64,000 nt of DNA, from positions 38,661 to 102,660 of the forward strand of contig JAECUM010096189.1 of the NCBI GenBank assembly GCA_016617855.1, given 5' to 3'. Below the pieces are notes generated by a model. It saw only the letters and a program-made list of their open reading frames with translations, had not been told where the DNA came from and did no database searches. This DNA is from Megalonaias nervosa. Lineage: Eukaryota > Mollusca > Bivalvia > Unionida > Unionidae. Shown in pieces: positions 49,042 through 58,757 of the stretch (position 1 is its first letter; every line of letters starts with the position of its first letter). Both the position numbers and the translations under genes were made by a program.

Positions 49042-49154
49042 TTTTTCATCTTTTCGGAGGGCTGGATTTGTGATGTTGCAGGCTAATATTCCTAAATTAA
49101 TGTGATTGGGTCTGTATTCTCTGAGAAACATAATTAACCTATAAATTTGCTTTC

Positions 49155-49240
49155 CTCACAAACAGAAGATTAATCCATCTCCTGTGGGACAAAGTAAACA
49201 AGATTCTGACCCTGCTAGAGGCACTGAGAACAAAGAACAC
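49155..49240 (+). pseudogene. DIRS element D, reverse transcriptase middle piece
   Basis: The 86 bp between the two inserted elements continue the interrupted element D (tcctcacaaacag here, tcctcacaaaccag in element A at 17990). WDKVNKILTLLEALRTKN is readable (about 49184-49237). It ends in the ACAC target duplication of the gypsy element. Confidence 0.85.
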
Positions 49241-49279
49241 TGTTACGTGTAGGCTCATACAAAAGTAACAAAAGAAAAG
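49241..49279 (-). mobile_element. 39-bp stump of the 3' LTR
   Basis: Identical over 39 bases to the terminus of the 5' LTR at 52986-53024 (tgttacgtgtaggctcatac...gaaaag), then abruptly reverse transcriptase sequence. It marks the right breakpoint of the internal deletion. Confidence 0.95.
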
Positions 49280-49925
49280 TCACAAATGCCGAAATTTCCT
49301 TTGCCGTTTCCGTTAGTGGAATTTGCCAAAATCCTTTCCGAAGGTCAAATTTGGTGACGTACTTGGCATTTCCAATTTTATCAATACAGTCATCGATTTT
49401 TCTTGGTAATGGAAATGAGTCTGTTTTTGTCACACTTTTCACCTTCCTATAATCAGTGCACATACGGAAAGTTTTATCCGGTTTCAGAACAAGTATACAT
49501 GGTGAACTCCAATCACTTTTACTGGGCTCTATGAAATCGTTCTCCAGCAAATACTGAATTTCCTTTTTCAAGTATTCCTGTTTGAGAGGGTTCATCCTGT
49601 ATGGGTGTTGTTTCACAGGTTTTGAATGTACAATTTCAGCGTCATGAAAAATTTTGTTTGTCCTCGTAGGAATATCTGGGAACAAGTGCTCATATTCGAA
49701 TAATAACTGTTTAAGTTCATTTCTTTCTTGTTGTTGTAAATGTAAAAGTTTCTGGTCCAGATTTTTCATAATTTGTGAATTCCGAAGATTTGTTGCTCCA
49801 AGATCAACAGTGTCCAATTGAATTTCTTCACTTAAATCCTCAGTTGGTGGGACAGGTACAACTAAATTAATTGCATGATCTCTTTCAATATACTAGTACT
49901 CCATTAATGTATTTAGATCAGAGTA
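49280..49925 (-). pseudogene. Gmr1-like reverse transcriptase, N-terminal third
   Basis: The ORF at 49215-49817 encodes the linker LDTVDLGATNLRNSQIMKNL and the start of reverse transcriptase: KPVKQHPYRMNPLKQEYLKK, IEPSKSDWSSPCILV, MCTDYRKV and YVTKFDLRKGFWQIPLT (palm motif A, Asp). It stops at EISAFVT, where the DNA jumps into the last 39 bp of the LTR (49279); the final residues of the ORF are LTR and flank. The YxDD active site and RNase H are absent. Sequence up to about 49925 still looks like the preceding linker. Confidence 0.95.
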
Positions 49926-50077
49926 CTATTATTATAATTTAACTCATTCATTTCCTTCTTTACATTGTAAGGGCTGTAAAATCTAATTTGAAGAAATTTT
50001 TGACGAATGGGCAAGAGAGAATGAACTCTATTACAAAACTCAAATGTTCTCTGAATTAAAGTTTTGTGAAACCATAA

Positions 50078-50660
50078 TTACACTTTTGACTTGAATTGCT
50101 GAGTGCCAAATTCAAGCATAACAAGCTGGAAAATTCCAGACATAAAATTTGACCCTTGATCCAATTGGACAGATTTAGGAAGGCCAAATTGGGTAAAAAA
50201 CTTTATCAAAGCTTTTACTATGGTTTCTGTTTTAATATTCCTCAAAGGAATTGCCTCTGGGAATCTTGTTGATGCACACATAATAGTCAACAAATATTGG
50301 TTGCCTGACTTGGTCTTAGGTAAGGGACTGAGACAGTCTGCCATAATTCTGCTAAATGGTTCGTCAAATGCAGGAATAGGTTGCAGATGAGCCTTAGGTA
50401 TCTTCTGATTGGGTTTTCCTAACATTTGACAAGTATGACAAGATCTACAAAATTTACAAACATCACTTTTGATTTTTGGCCAATAAAAGTGAGTCAAGAT
50501 CTTGTGCTAAGTTTTATTTATCCCTAAATGACCAGCCAGAGGAGTTTCATGGGCCAAACTAAGTATTTCCTGTCTGTAAGATTTTGGAACTACAATCTGA
50601 TAGTTCACTGACCACTCGTCACCAGCAGGTACCTCAGGAGGTCTCCATTTTCTCATAAGA
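50078..50660 (-). pseudogene. Gmr1-like integrase, truncated
   Basis: The HHCC zinc-binding region is readable: LAHETPLAGHLGINKT, an in-frame stop, then ILTHFYWP and CKFCRSCHTCQ. The catalytic core follows with RIMADCLSPLP (first Asp), FPEAIPLRNIKTETIVKAL and SVQLDQGSNFMSGIF (second Asp). It ends after FGTQQFKSK, so the segment with the third catalytic residue (Glu) and the C-terminal domain are missing. It lies upstream of reverse transcriptase in the element's reading direction. Confidence 0.93.
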
Positions 50661-50707
50661 ATTCTATTTTTAATAAAATAACAGACAGGTACTTCAGTGG
50701 CTTCAGT

Positions 50708-51265
50708 TTATCTAATGGCCCTCTGAAACAAACAGGAGATCTCAGGATCTTTTCCCTGTTTGAAGACAAGTGATTGTCGTTTGTCACCCTTATTAGATAA
50801 AAGAGAATGAGTATTTAAAAGAGGATCACTGTGATCAGTACTCTTTGATTGATCCAAACAAGGAGTGAAAGTAACCTCATCAAAAGCCTGACCAATACAT
50901 GTGTCAGCTAAAGGAATACTTTCCTTATCAAAATCATTCTCAAGAGCTTTCTTTGCCATAGCTCTGGTAACTGCACAAGTTGGGTATAAATCAGGGTATT
51001 CTTTTTCAATAGGATCAACTTTTTGATCCAAAGAAGGCTTGTCAGTTACAAGTGGATTAACCACAACCTTGTCTCCAGCTAGGTCGTTGCCTAGTAACAA
51101 ATGAATGCTCTCAACAGATAAAGTAAACACTATACCGACTGTCACAGGTCCTGAAACTAAGTCTGATGACAAATTTACGGAATGGAGAGGAACATTAACA
51201 AAGCTGCACCCTACTCCCTGAATGAGAACACTCTCATTAGAACAGGACTTCTCAGAAGAAGGCAA
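50708..51265 (-). pseudogene. Gmr1-like protease remainder and linker
   Basis: The 185-codon continuation after the frameshift. SVNLSSDLVSGPVTVGIV and IHLLLGNDLAGDKVVVNPLV are the second half of a retropepsin (LLGNDLAG is the flap-distal I-L-G-x-D motif). The rest is a polar linker. It ends in a stop just before the region leading to integrase, about 80 bp ahead of the integrase zinc-binding segment. Confidence 0.88.
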
Positions 51266-52355
51266 AGTACCTGATAATAAAAGACTGAGAAGCTCCTGTA
51301 TCCCTTAAAATTTTATTAGGGATTGGATTGGCCAAATCATCTAAGAGTGATATAGAACCCTTCAACATGAATGGTTCATAATTCTCCATAATAAAATCAG
51401 ACTGGGGTTTCTGAGACCCAACAAATGTATTGCGTTCAATACATGACCGTGACCTTGACCTCTTAGACATAAGAGCATTTGGGATAGGTCTATCTTGATT
51501 CTGATGCCTGTATTTCAATTTGAAGCAATCAGAAATGACATGTCCTTTTTTCTTGCAATAGGTACACGTAGGAATAGACAATGATTTTGAGTCAAGTTTA
51601 TCAGAAGCCTGATTTTTAAAAGTTGTGCCAGATTGAGTTTTAGAAGGAGTTGTATTAGGCTGAAATACCTTTCTGCCAGTAGACTGCTGAGTGAAAGATC
51701 TGCCTACAACAGGAACTTTATGAGTTAAGGAATACTCATCAGCAGCAAGAGCAGCACTTTCCAAGGTTTCAATCTTATGCTCTTGAATATGATTCTTAAT
51801 GTCATTAGGAACACAATTCTTGAACTCTTCAAGTAACGCAAGTTGTTTGATATTTTCATAATCATGTTCAACTTTCTTGGCTAAGCACCATCTCTCTAAT
51901 AACTGCTCTTTTTCTCTTGCAAATTCAACATAAGTTTGTCCAGCTTCTTTTCTATAGTTCCTGAATTTTTGCCGATAAGCCTCAGGGACTAACATATAAC
52001 CTTTTAAAATGCATTCCTTAACCAAATCATAGTCAGAACTTTGCTGTACTGAGATTGAATGGCAAATATCACTAGCTTTACCAATTAGTACACATTGTAG
52101 TAACTGAGTCCAATACTCTCTTGGCCATTTCAAATTTTCCGCAACATTTTCAAAACGAGGAAAATATTTATCTACTTCTTTTTCTCTAAAAGGGGGCACT
52201 AACCTGATATTTCTTGTAATGTCAAAACTTGAAGTTGTATGTGAAGTGGAAATGTGCTTTTCACTTGCCAGCTCTATTTCTTTCATTTTAATTTGAAATT
52301 CCCTTTCATCCTTCTCTTTTTGCATCTTTCTCCCTCTCTCTCTCCTCATTCTCAA
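51252..52355 (-). pseudogene. Gmr1-like Gag capsid (SCAN-like), zinc knuckle and protease start
   Basis: 367 codons. After the charged tract, residues about 50-125 (RLVPPFREKEVDKYFPRFE, then WPREYWTQLLQCVLIGKA) form the capsid N-lobe. Residues about 126-208 (EAYRQKFRNYRKEAGQTYVE, FAREKEQLLERW, LALLEEFKNCVPNDIKNHI) look like a SCAN domain. A CCHC zinc knuckle follows at C264, C267, H272 and C277. Residues 351-360 (RDTGASQSFI) hold the retropepsin active site DTG. The frame is lost at once and the protease continues at 51265. Known: the vertebrate SCAN domain derives from the capsid of Gmr1-like elements. Confidence 0.93.
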
Positions 52356-52426
52356 ATTGTAATTTCATTTGTTTATCATTCTCACTTTCCTGTCTCTCTT
52401 TCTCCTTGTCTTGAAATTGTAATTGT

Positions 52427-52867
52427 TTATCTTTCTCCCTCTCTGTCTCTCTCTCTCTCCTTCTCTTCAAATTGCAATTGCTTCTCTTCAAATTGCAACT
52501 GCAATTGTTTCTCTTTCTCTCTTTCCTCTTTCTGAAGCTTGAGCTTCCTTAACTCCAATTCCATCTTATATTTCATTTTTAATTCCATTACTTTTATGTC
52601 AGAGTCTGATACAGACTTACTGACCGAAGCCAAAACACTTTTATCAAGAACATTCTTCTCTACCAAATATTGAATCAAAATGTTTTTAATTTCTTGTTTT
52701 GTTAAGGAAGCTTTTGCCTCAGAAAGATCGTATTTTCTGGCAAGTTCAAGCAACTCATCTTTTTTCAAACTATCCAACTGCAAATTAGTAGGACTAGAAA
52801 GAAAAGTCTCCACTTTTAATGACATTGTGAATGAAAGCCTGTTGTTTTCACTAAAGATTTCAAACAA
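52427..52867 (-). pseudogene. Gmr1-like Gag, N-terminal part
   Basis: 146 codons. The region after the second Met starts SLKVETFLSSP and has a helical segment LDSLKKDELLELARKYDLSE, reminiscent of a SAP-like fold as in related Gags. It then runs into a charged Lys/Glu/Arg/Gln-rich coiled-coil-like tract (LQLQFEEKQLQFEEKERERD) encoded by slippery (ctctttctct)n DNA. The frame is lost there and picked up in another frame at 52355, so Gag is split by a frameshift in the low-complexity tract. Confidence 0.85.
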
Positions 52868-52985
52868 AATGTAAAATAGTACTTGGGATTTAAAAACTAG
52901 GGGAATTTAAATTTCATGAAATAATTTTCTGAAATATTTTGGCCAGAATTCATATATCCCAAGATGAGCAACCCCAGTTTTCTCT

Positions 52986-53891
52986 TGTTACGTGTAGGCT
53001 CATACAAAAGTAACAAAAGAAAAGAGTGAATCCAACAAGCTTTGTAAATTTTAACAAAATAATTTATTTCCCTAGAAAACAATGTAAAAATAGGAAATAG
53101 GACTTACACTTTTGTGAATATAATCCAAATTTTAATCCTAGAATTGAAAAATATAAGTCCTATCACTAAACAGTTCTAATTAAATCCAGGTTCGAATCTC
53201 GATGAAATTCCAATATGGAAGGCGATGATGTCAGATGAGGTCATTGTAGAAATGGCAACAATTCCTCGTTGAAACACAATTTATAATGTTCTGTTTAGAA
53301 TTCAAGAATAAATTTCCACTAAACGTCTTTGTCCCAGAATTTTCATAAAGAAAAGCACTTGTTTTGTTTTCTAGAAAATATGAATTATTAAATTCCCAAA
53401 AATAGATGAACTTCTGAACAAACTGGCAACAACTATAAAACACCTTGAGCTCTGAGGTGTAAAAATTACGACTGAGCAATCTACTAGCAAAATGGCTGGT
53501 TAAAACCTCGATTTTAGATACATGGTGGCTCACATGACAGGCTACGTGATTTACTAATTTGAACAGTGCAATAAAAAAAAATGCCCCATCTATGAATCAA
53601 ACTCTCACGCTGGAAATATATAAAAAAGAAAGGCTGTTTACAATTTAGCTAACATGTGGGCTGAAAATGACCTTGGTAATAGCCAATCGCTTTCACTCGA
53701 TGTTTACGAAATCTTTGAGCTAAAAATAGTGCTGAAGTAACCATTATAATCTAATCGGGTCAAGTTAATTTTCTGAAAAGAGATTCCAATCCAATGAAAA
53801 TAATCATTACAATAAAATGTAATGAAACAAAAATAAAATAAAAAAGAATTTAAAACTAACACACAAGTAATTAAATTACATATATGTAACA
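52986..53891 (-). mobile_element. 5' LTR of the Gmr1-like element
   Basis: 906 bp from TGTTACATATATG (53891 downward) to CACGTAACA (52986). It is the same family as the LTRs at 546-1488, 12370-13149 and 57561-58753. A donor-like GTAAGT occurs on the minus strand at 53107-53102, 116 bp from the 3' end. Confidence 0.9.
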
Positions 53892-54720
53892 ACACATTGT
53901 TGGCTCTTCCATTTCTTTCTCTTCTGGGGACCTTGAACTCTGCAGTAAACCTGGTTTCCCATGGGAAACAACACTTGTGTCCTCTCCATTTTCTCCTCCT
54001 GTTAAACTGGAAACTGGACAGGGATCCTCAGAATGCTCAGCTTTCTGGAGGACTGAGTTTCTGCCATCATCTGATTTGGAAGACACCACTTAACCCCACT
54101 TGTGTCTGTTCTGAGATGCATTCAGATTCTGGATCTGGAATGACATATTCTTCATTGTTTGTGGTCATCAGAAGAATCTGTTCTCTATATCAATAATTTG
54201 GAAATGAGGGCATTGTTCTTACCCCTTCAGATGTGTGTTGACAAAATAAGAGGACACTGTGTTGTGGTCTCCTCTGGTGATGTGTCAGTGGTAGCATACT
54301 TCAGGAGACAAGGAGGCACACATGCACCTACTGTGTTCATAGAGGTTTGCAGCCTCCATTTATCCTCTGAGTTTTGATACACAGTCTGTTAAGGAAAGTG
54401 AAATGGTCTTTACTCTTGGTCATAGCAGATTCCCTCTTCAGACTTTGGGAGATGCCATTGGTGGACTTGTTTGTGACAAAGCCAAACAACAACTTCCCTT
54501 GTAAATTTCCTCAGTGTCCAACCAAAGAGCATGGGCAGTGGATGCCTGAAGTGGGATCGTCTGTTCGTTTGCGCATTACCACTCTTCAAGATAATCTCAA
54601 AAGTACTTCAAGGACCTCCACTGTTAAAGTCATTTTGATAGCCTTTCTGTGGCCCCAGCAATTGTGGCTCAACAATCTTCTGGACCTGTTGGTAGACCAG
54701 CTCAGGCTTTAACCCCAGAT
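53892..54720 (+). pseudogene. DIRS element D, RT end and RNase H, right piece
   Basis: Resumes DIRS element D after the gypsy element. SLLGTLNSAVNLVSHGKQH (53918-53974) and LHFLLLLNWKLDRDPQNAQL (53984-54043) belong to the RT connection. NNLEMRALFLPLQMCVDKIR (54192-54251) and SVVAYFRRQGGTHAPTVF (54285-54338) are RNase H. MPLVDLFVTKPNN (about 54452-54490) is the DIRS motif after RNase H. Stops occur between blocks. Confidence 0.88.
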
Positions 54721-55860
54721 GAGGGACCTCCTGTCACACCATAGGCGATCTCTCCTACACAACAACCACAGATTATTCACCTTCATTCTTGGCTCATCTC
54801 AAATGATCTCTCTGCCGGAACAAGTTTTCAAGCTAAGTTGCTGAGTGTATCATTCAAGGCAGGAGATACTCAACATCCAAGTTCTGTGATGCCAAGTTGA
54901 GAGTCTTTTGTGATTAGTGCAGTAGGAAATGTATTGTTCTAGTTGTCCTTCAATGAGTGCATTAGCTGAGTTTCTCTCTTCCTTTCTGAAAAGACACAAT
55001 GTTTTTTTTCTACCATCCAGAACTATAGGGCAGCTTTCCAACAAACTTGAATTTACTTAAGGTCCAGCCATCGGTTTGGATTTTCATATTATCAACCTGA
55101 TCAGGTATTTTGAGCTACAGGGACCAATGTCTTTCTGCTAATGCCATGATGGAGTCTTAAAACCCATGTTTGAACCTTTGGGTGAAGTTGTTTTCAAGAA
55201 CCTTGCCCACCTGATGGTTTTCATGCTCTCTTTGGCATCCACAAGACATAGCAAGCTTCATGCCCAGTTCATAGAACCAGGCTGTCTGCTGTTTTTGCCA
55301 GTCTTGTATTTTCAGCACACAAAAAACCCCAGCTTCCATTGATAGCTCTGCTCCCTATTCAGATCCCAGTCTCAACTGTATTTGTGCTGGGGACCGTCAT
55401 GATCAAAATTTATGCCCAATTACAGCTTTATGTTTCTATTTGGCAGCCTTTAAGGGAAATGAAAGCATAGGAAGTGTCTTTTCTTTCCTCTTAAGTGTTT
55501 GGCTGAAATTTCAGCATCCTCTGTTTTGAGATGGATTGTCGTGACAATCAAGAGAGTCTCTTACTGTGAGGGACCTTTTTTTTCATGAAGATTAAAGCTG
55601 ATGAGGATTTTGCATTGTTGCTTCATTTGAGTTTGGAGGATGTGTTGAAAGCCACATTTTGGCAATATGACAATACCTTCTTCTTTTGCCTTTATTCCTT
55701 GGGGTACCAAAGTGAAGGCATGTTTGCACTTGGATCAATAGACAATGGACACTCGTACCATAAGGATGAGTATTTCCTTGTTTACATTTCCAGTTTTTGG
55801 GGTGGTCATCAGCCTCCCACTGAACTAGCAAATTCAGCTACACAATAGCAATGGGTTTTA
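54721..55860 (+). pseudogene. DIRS element D, tyrosine recombinase (decayed)
   Basis: A weak but ordered match to the recombinase of element A: EESFVISAVGNVLF-like text near 54898-54940 (compare ESSVIGAVGNMLIL in A), FLSEKTQCFFST, then PYxPLGE-like and DISILCF-like segments to about 55545. It is heavily broken. The downstream ORF 55585-55848 corresponds to the C-terminal region but has no recognisable catalytic motif. Confidence 0.7.
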
Positions 55861-56185
55861 TATTGATGATATTAAACTGGGGCTTTTGGGGGGTGGGGGT
55901 GTAAAACTGATTTTAATGGTGTAGTATTTACCTGTTGCTATTGCCAGATTCCCCCCACCCTGCAGTGATGTCCTACTAATTATCTTCATCCTTAAAAAAG
56001 ATGATGACTACTTGGCATGTGATGAGTTATAGGTAGGCTTCTAGAGCCTTCCAGAAAGTCACCCAAAGGGAGGATAAATTCTCATGATATAGACAAGGCT
56101 CATTTCCATTCTGGAAAGGTTAGCTCTGCAATAGCAACAGGTAAGTATTGCATTGTTAAAATTATTTTTGCCCCCAAAAGCTACA
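55860..56185 (+). repeat. DIRS D internal complementary region and right end
   Basis: The segment gtaaaactgattttaatggt, gtagtatttacctgttgcta (55909-55948) is inverted at 56124-56175 (tagcaacaggtaagtattgc, attgttaaaattatttttgc). It ends CCCAAAAGCTACAT, like A and B. Confidence 0.78.
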
Positions 56186-56979
56186 TCTTGGTCTTGAAGG
56201 GAAATTTGAAAGTACTTTCATTAAATACTGAGCAGTCATAAATGGTTTGTTATTCTTCAGAGGATAGTCACATGTATTTCTTATTATCTTGTTTATATTA
56301 AATTCCATATATATGCTGCTTACAACATGGCATGGATGGAAACTTGAGAGCCTATTATCCCACGGGTGTGCACTTCATAAACAAAGTTTATAACTGTTTT
56401 ATTGAATAAAATAATTTTCTTGTGTCACATGATATATAGAACTTTCACTTTTGTTAATTCCATTTTAAATCTACAGAAATATAATGAATCTCAAAATAGA
56501 CATGTATCATTTTGTATCCGTGTACCTTGAAGTCACAACTGAAATGATAAATGGTTATCATATGTAAGTCTAATCACATAAATCATAGAAATATCACATA
56601 GCAGCATCACTGAGAAATAGTGTTATGAGACAGACAGTTTCTTAAACTTATTAGACTGATTGTTTATAGCATTTGTTCAGTACTTATCTGCCTTAAATAT
56701 AAATAGTATTTCAAAAGCTGAAGAAAAGTATGTAAAATTTAACAGAACTTTTTGCTTGAACATATTTTCTGTTTCAAGTGGGACATGAAGAATCATAAAC
56801 AGATTTTTTAAGTATCTACATACATGTTTATACAAATGCATGACAAACATTTTTGTATGTCACGGGGCCTTTTAGTGTTACTTTGTCCATTCTTATATTC
56901 ATTACACCTTGGGTAATTTCCATCAACACATTTCTGACTATTGATAATTTAAGAGTAAACCTCTGTCTCTTCATTTTAG
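56186..56979 (+). other. SNX17 intron 3' part
   Basis: AT-rich, no element recognised. It ends in a polypyrimidine tract and acceptor (ctctgtctcttcattttag) at 56979. Confidence 0.6.
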
Positions 56980-57156
56980 GGAACAGTCAAGGAAGGGGTG
57001 TTCAAAATTACCAGGATCCGATGTTGGCGTATTACAACGACAGTCAATAATGAGTCGGGCACATCAAATAACTCTTCCCCGTCACAGTTGGAGCTATCCT
57101 TTGAGTATTTGATGGCGAAGGATAAACTGCAATGGGTCACTGTGTCAAGTGATCAG
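56980..57156 (+). CDS. SNX17: SNX17-type sorting nexin, internal exon D
   Basis: A 177-bp exon, 59 codons in phase 0, acceptor ttcattttag|GGA and donor CAG|gtatag. It starts GTVKEGVFKITRIRCWRITT, has a polar Asn/Ser loop (NNESGTSNNSSPS), then LELSFEYLMAKDKLQWVTVS. SNX17 shows REGSFRVTRMRCWRVTS, a variable loop, then LELAFEYLMSKDRLQWVTI here. The Trp in RCWR corresponds to human Trp321, reported as needed for NPxY cargo binding in the F3 lobe; it is conserved. The next exon (SICLQSMVDEL region) and the C-terminal tail were not found before the window ends. Confidence 0.96.
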
Positions 57157-57369
57157 GTATAGTTCCTAATATATACAGGCAAGAATACTGTTAACGGGAG
57201 AGTGGATATACAGGCTAGAGTACTGTTACTGGGAGAGAGGACAATAAACTTATACTAAAATACTTCTCATTATGTCTAGCTGGTCATAAATGAAACTGGT
57301 GCCTATCTGACAGGTAATATGGCCATCATGGCAGCTATCATGAATATCTTGTTCTTCCTAACCAATAGT

Positions 57370-57560
57370 TCTTCCTGGGTTATTCCAGGCTGCTCAGATC
57401 TTCCTTAGAGTACAAAGAACTGAGTACACCTTCCCCTGCTCTGTAACTTTCACTGGCTACCTGTTCCATCCAGAATCAAACAGAATCTGTTCACTATGCT
57501 ACATTTTGTTGACAGGCTTCAGTCCAGTATGCATATCTGACCTCACCCATGCGTACACCC
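57370..57560 (+). pseudogene. LINE (CR1/L2-like) copy 2, left piece
   Basis: Matches 15110-15285 of the first LINE copy (for example atcttccttagagtac, ctgtaactttcactggctac, gacctcacccatgcgtacac), covering the C-terminal part of the ORF with frame breaks. It is interrupted at 57560 by a solo LTR, with ACCC duplicated. Confidence 0.88.
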
Positions 57561-58753
57561 TGTTAAAACTCTATGGTCTTAAAAAAAGTAACAAAATAGA
57601 GCAAAAACCAACAAGTTTTGTAAAATTCAACAAATATAAATTCTTTTCCTAGAATACAAAGTGAAAATTTAAAATGAACTTACAGTATAGTGAATTATAT
57701 CCCAAACAGTCCTAAAAGTTCTGCCTTGAGTCCAAATGTATGAAGTTCCAGTTGAATTCTAGTGTGTGTGTGTGTGTGTGTGATTTGGATTTTTAATGTA
57801 GCTTTAACAATTTTTCAGTCATATCGCTACGATATCTGCAGGGTGGCAGTTTATAGTGATGTCTAGCACTGGGGCATCATGCCACAGACATATAGCATGA
57901 TGTCCCACCCAGTCACATTATCCTGTCACCAGGCTGACCAGTCCTAGCACTTAACCTCTTAATGGTGAGTGCCAAGCAAGGCAGCTGTTAGTACCATTTT
58001 TATAAATCTTTGGTATGACTTAGCTGGGGATTGAACCCACGCCCTCCCTCATCCAAGGCGGATGCTCTAACCACTAGGCCACCGGAGTGGTCGAATTCTA
58101 GTGGTATTTCAGTTAAATTCCAATCTTTAATGTGTTGATGTGCCTGTAGTCTCAAATGTTTTAATGTGCCAGTGGCCATTGTAATGATGTGCTAACAGTC
58201 TTTTGATGCATCCCAATAATATAATCCAAAAAATGTCTGAACTTACTATAATTCCAAATTAAGGTTCTAGTCTAAGAATATTATTGAGCACTTTTTAATT
58301 CCAGTGAATAATAATTTGAATAAACTAATCCACCCAAATGATAAACTGAACACAACAATAAAATTGATTCTGCTTTAGATGTTAAGGCAAGATTGAGTAA
58401 TTTTTATATAAACAAGGTTATATACCCCTCTACTTGACCTAGGTCACAATTACCATTATCTGAAATACTGTGTCACTTAATGGAATTTTCCATTCTAGAA
58501 GATTCTGAGGTCAAAATTAAGACTGTATCTTTTAATTCAGGTAAACATGTTTACATTAATAATGATCTGAATATTTAATCCATAATCATAGAGAAAATTT
58601 TAGCTATGTATTATGTTGTTTAAAAGATAAATGTCACTGGTCAGATACATTATGAACTTGATCTTTGACAAGGTCCAGTATAAAACAAAGATATACATAA
58701 CATACAGTGATTAAGAAAAGCCAACAAATAATACCAATTAAATATATATAACA
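57561..58753 (-). mobile_element. Solo LTR of the gypsy family, SINE-interrupted
   Basis: Minus-strand LTR from TGTTATATATATTTAATTGG (58753 downward) to ACCATAGAGTTTTAACA (57561). It is flanked by ACCC at 57557-57560 and 58754-58757. Removing the SINE and its duplication leaves about 854 bp, close to the 906-bp LTR at 52986-53891. No internal sequence is present, so it is a solo LTR from LTR-LTR recombination. Confidence 0.87.
57765..58092 (-). mobile_element. tRNA-derived SINE, family 1 copy 4, with 11-bp TSD
   Basis: Minus-strand SINE. The (CA)n tail shows as (GT)n from 57765, and the tRNA-like head ends at 58092 with GTGGCCTAGTGGTTAGAGC and a degraded B box (GGTTCAATCC). Perfect 11-bp target duplications GAATTCTAGTG lie at 57754-57764 and 58093-58103. 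It is inserted in the solo LTR. Confidence 0.96.
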
Positions 58754-58757
58754 ACCC

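Larger units (their letters stand above)
43313..49154 (+). mobile_element. DIRS element (family 2, copy ii)
   Basis: This element runs between terminal repeats: left 43313-43450 (TCCTTCAAATACATTCCCCA...) and right about 48640-49154 (reverse complement, ...TTTGCTTTC), the latter split by a SINE. An internal complementary region lies at about 48450-48560. TTTC stands at both junctions (43309-43312 and 49151-49154). Gag, reverse transcriptase, RNase H and recombinase are present in order but disrupted. It lies inside reverse transcriptase of DIRS element D, so it is younger than D. Confidence 0.9.
49241..53891 (-). mobile_element. Gmr1-like Ty3/gypsy retrotransposon
   Basis: Minus-strand element bounded by TGTTA...TAACA ends and a 4-bp target duplication ACAC (49237-49240 and 53892-53895). 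Reading 5' to 3' on the minus strand: 5' LTR (52986-53891), gag, protease, integrase, reverse transcriptase, and a 39-bp stump of the 3' LTR (49241-49279). Integrase before reverse transcriptase is the order of the Gmr1 group of Ty3/gypsy elements. Reverse transcriptase beyond its first third, RNase H and most of the 3' LTR are deleted. Several frameshifts and stops make it inactive. It lies inside DIRS element D. Confidence 0.92.

Noticed and set aside
51252..53891. Treating the gag ORFs as an intact or domesticated host gene
   Set aside because: They are split by two frameshifts and lie between gypsy LTR ends with a target duplication.
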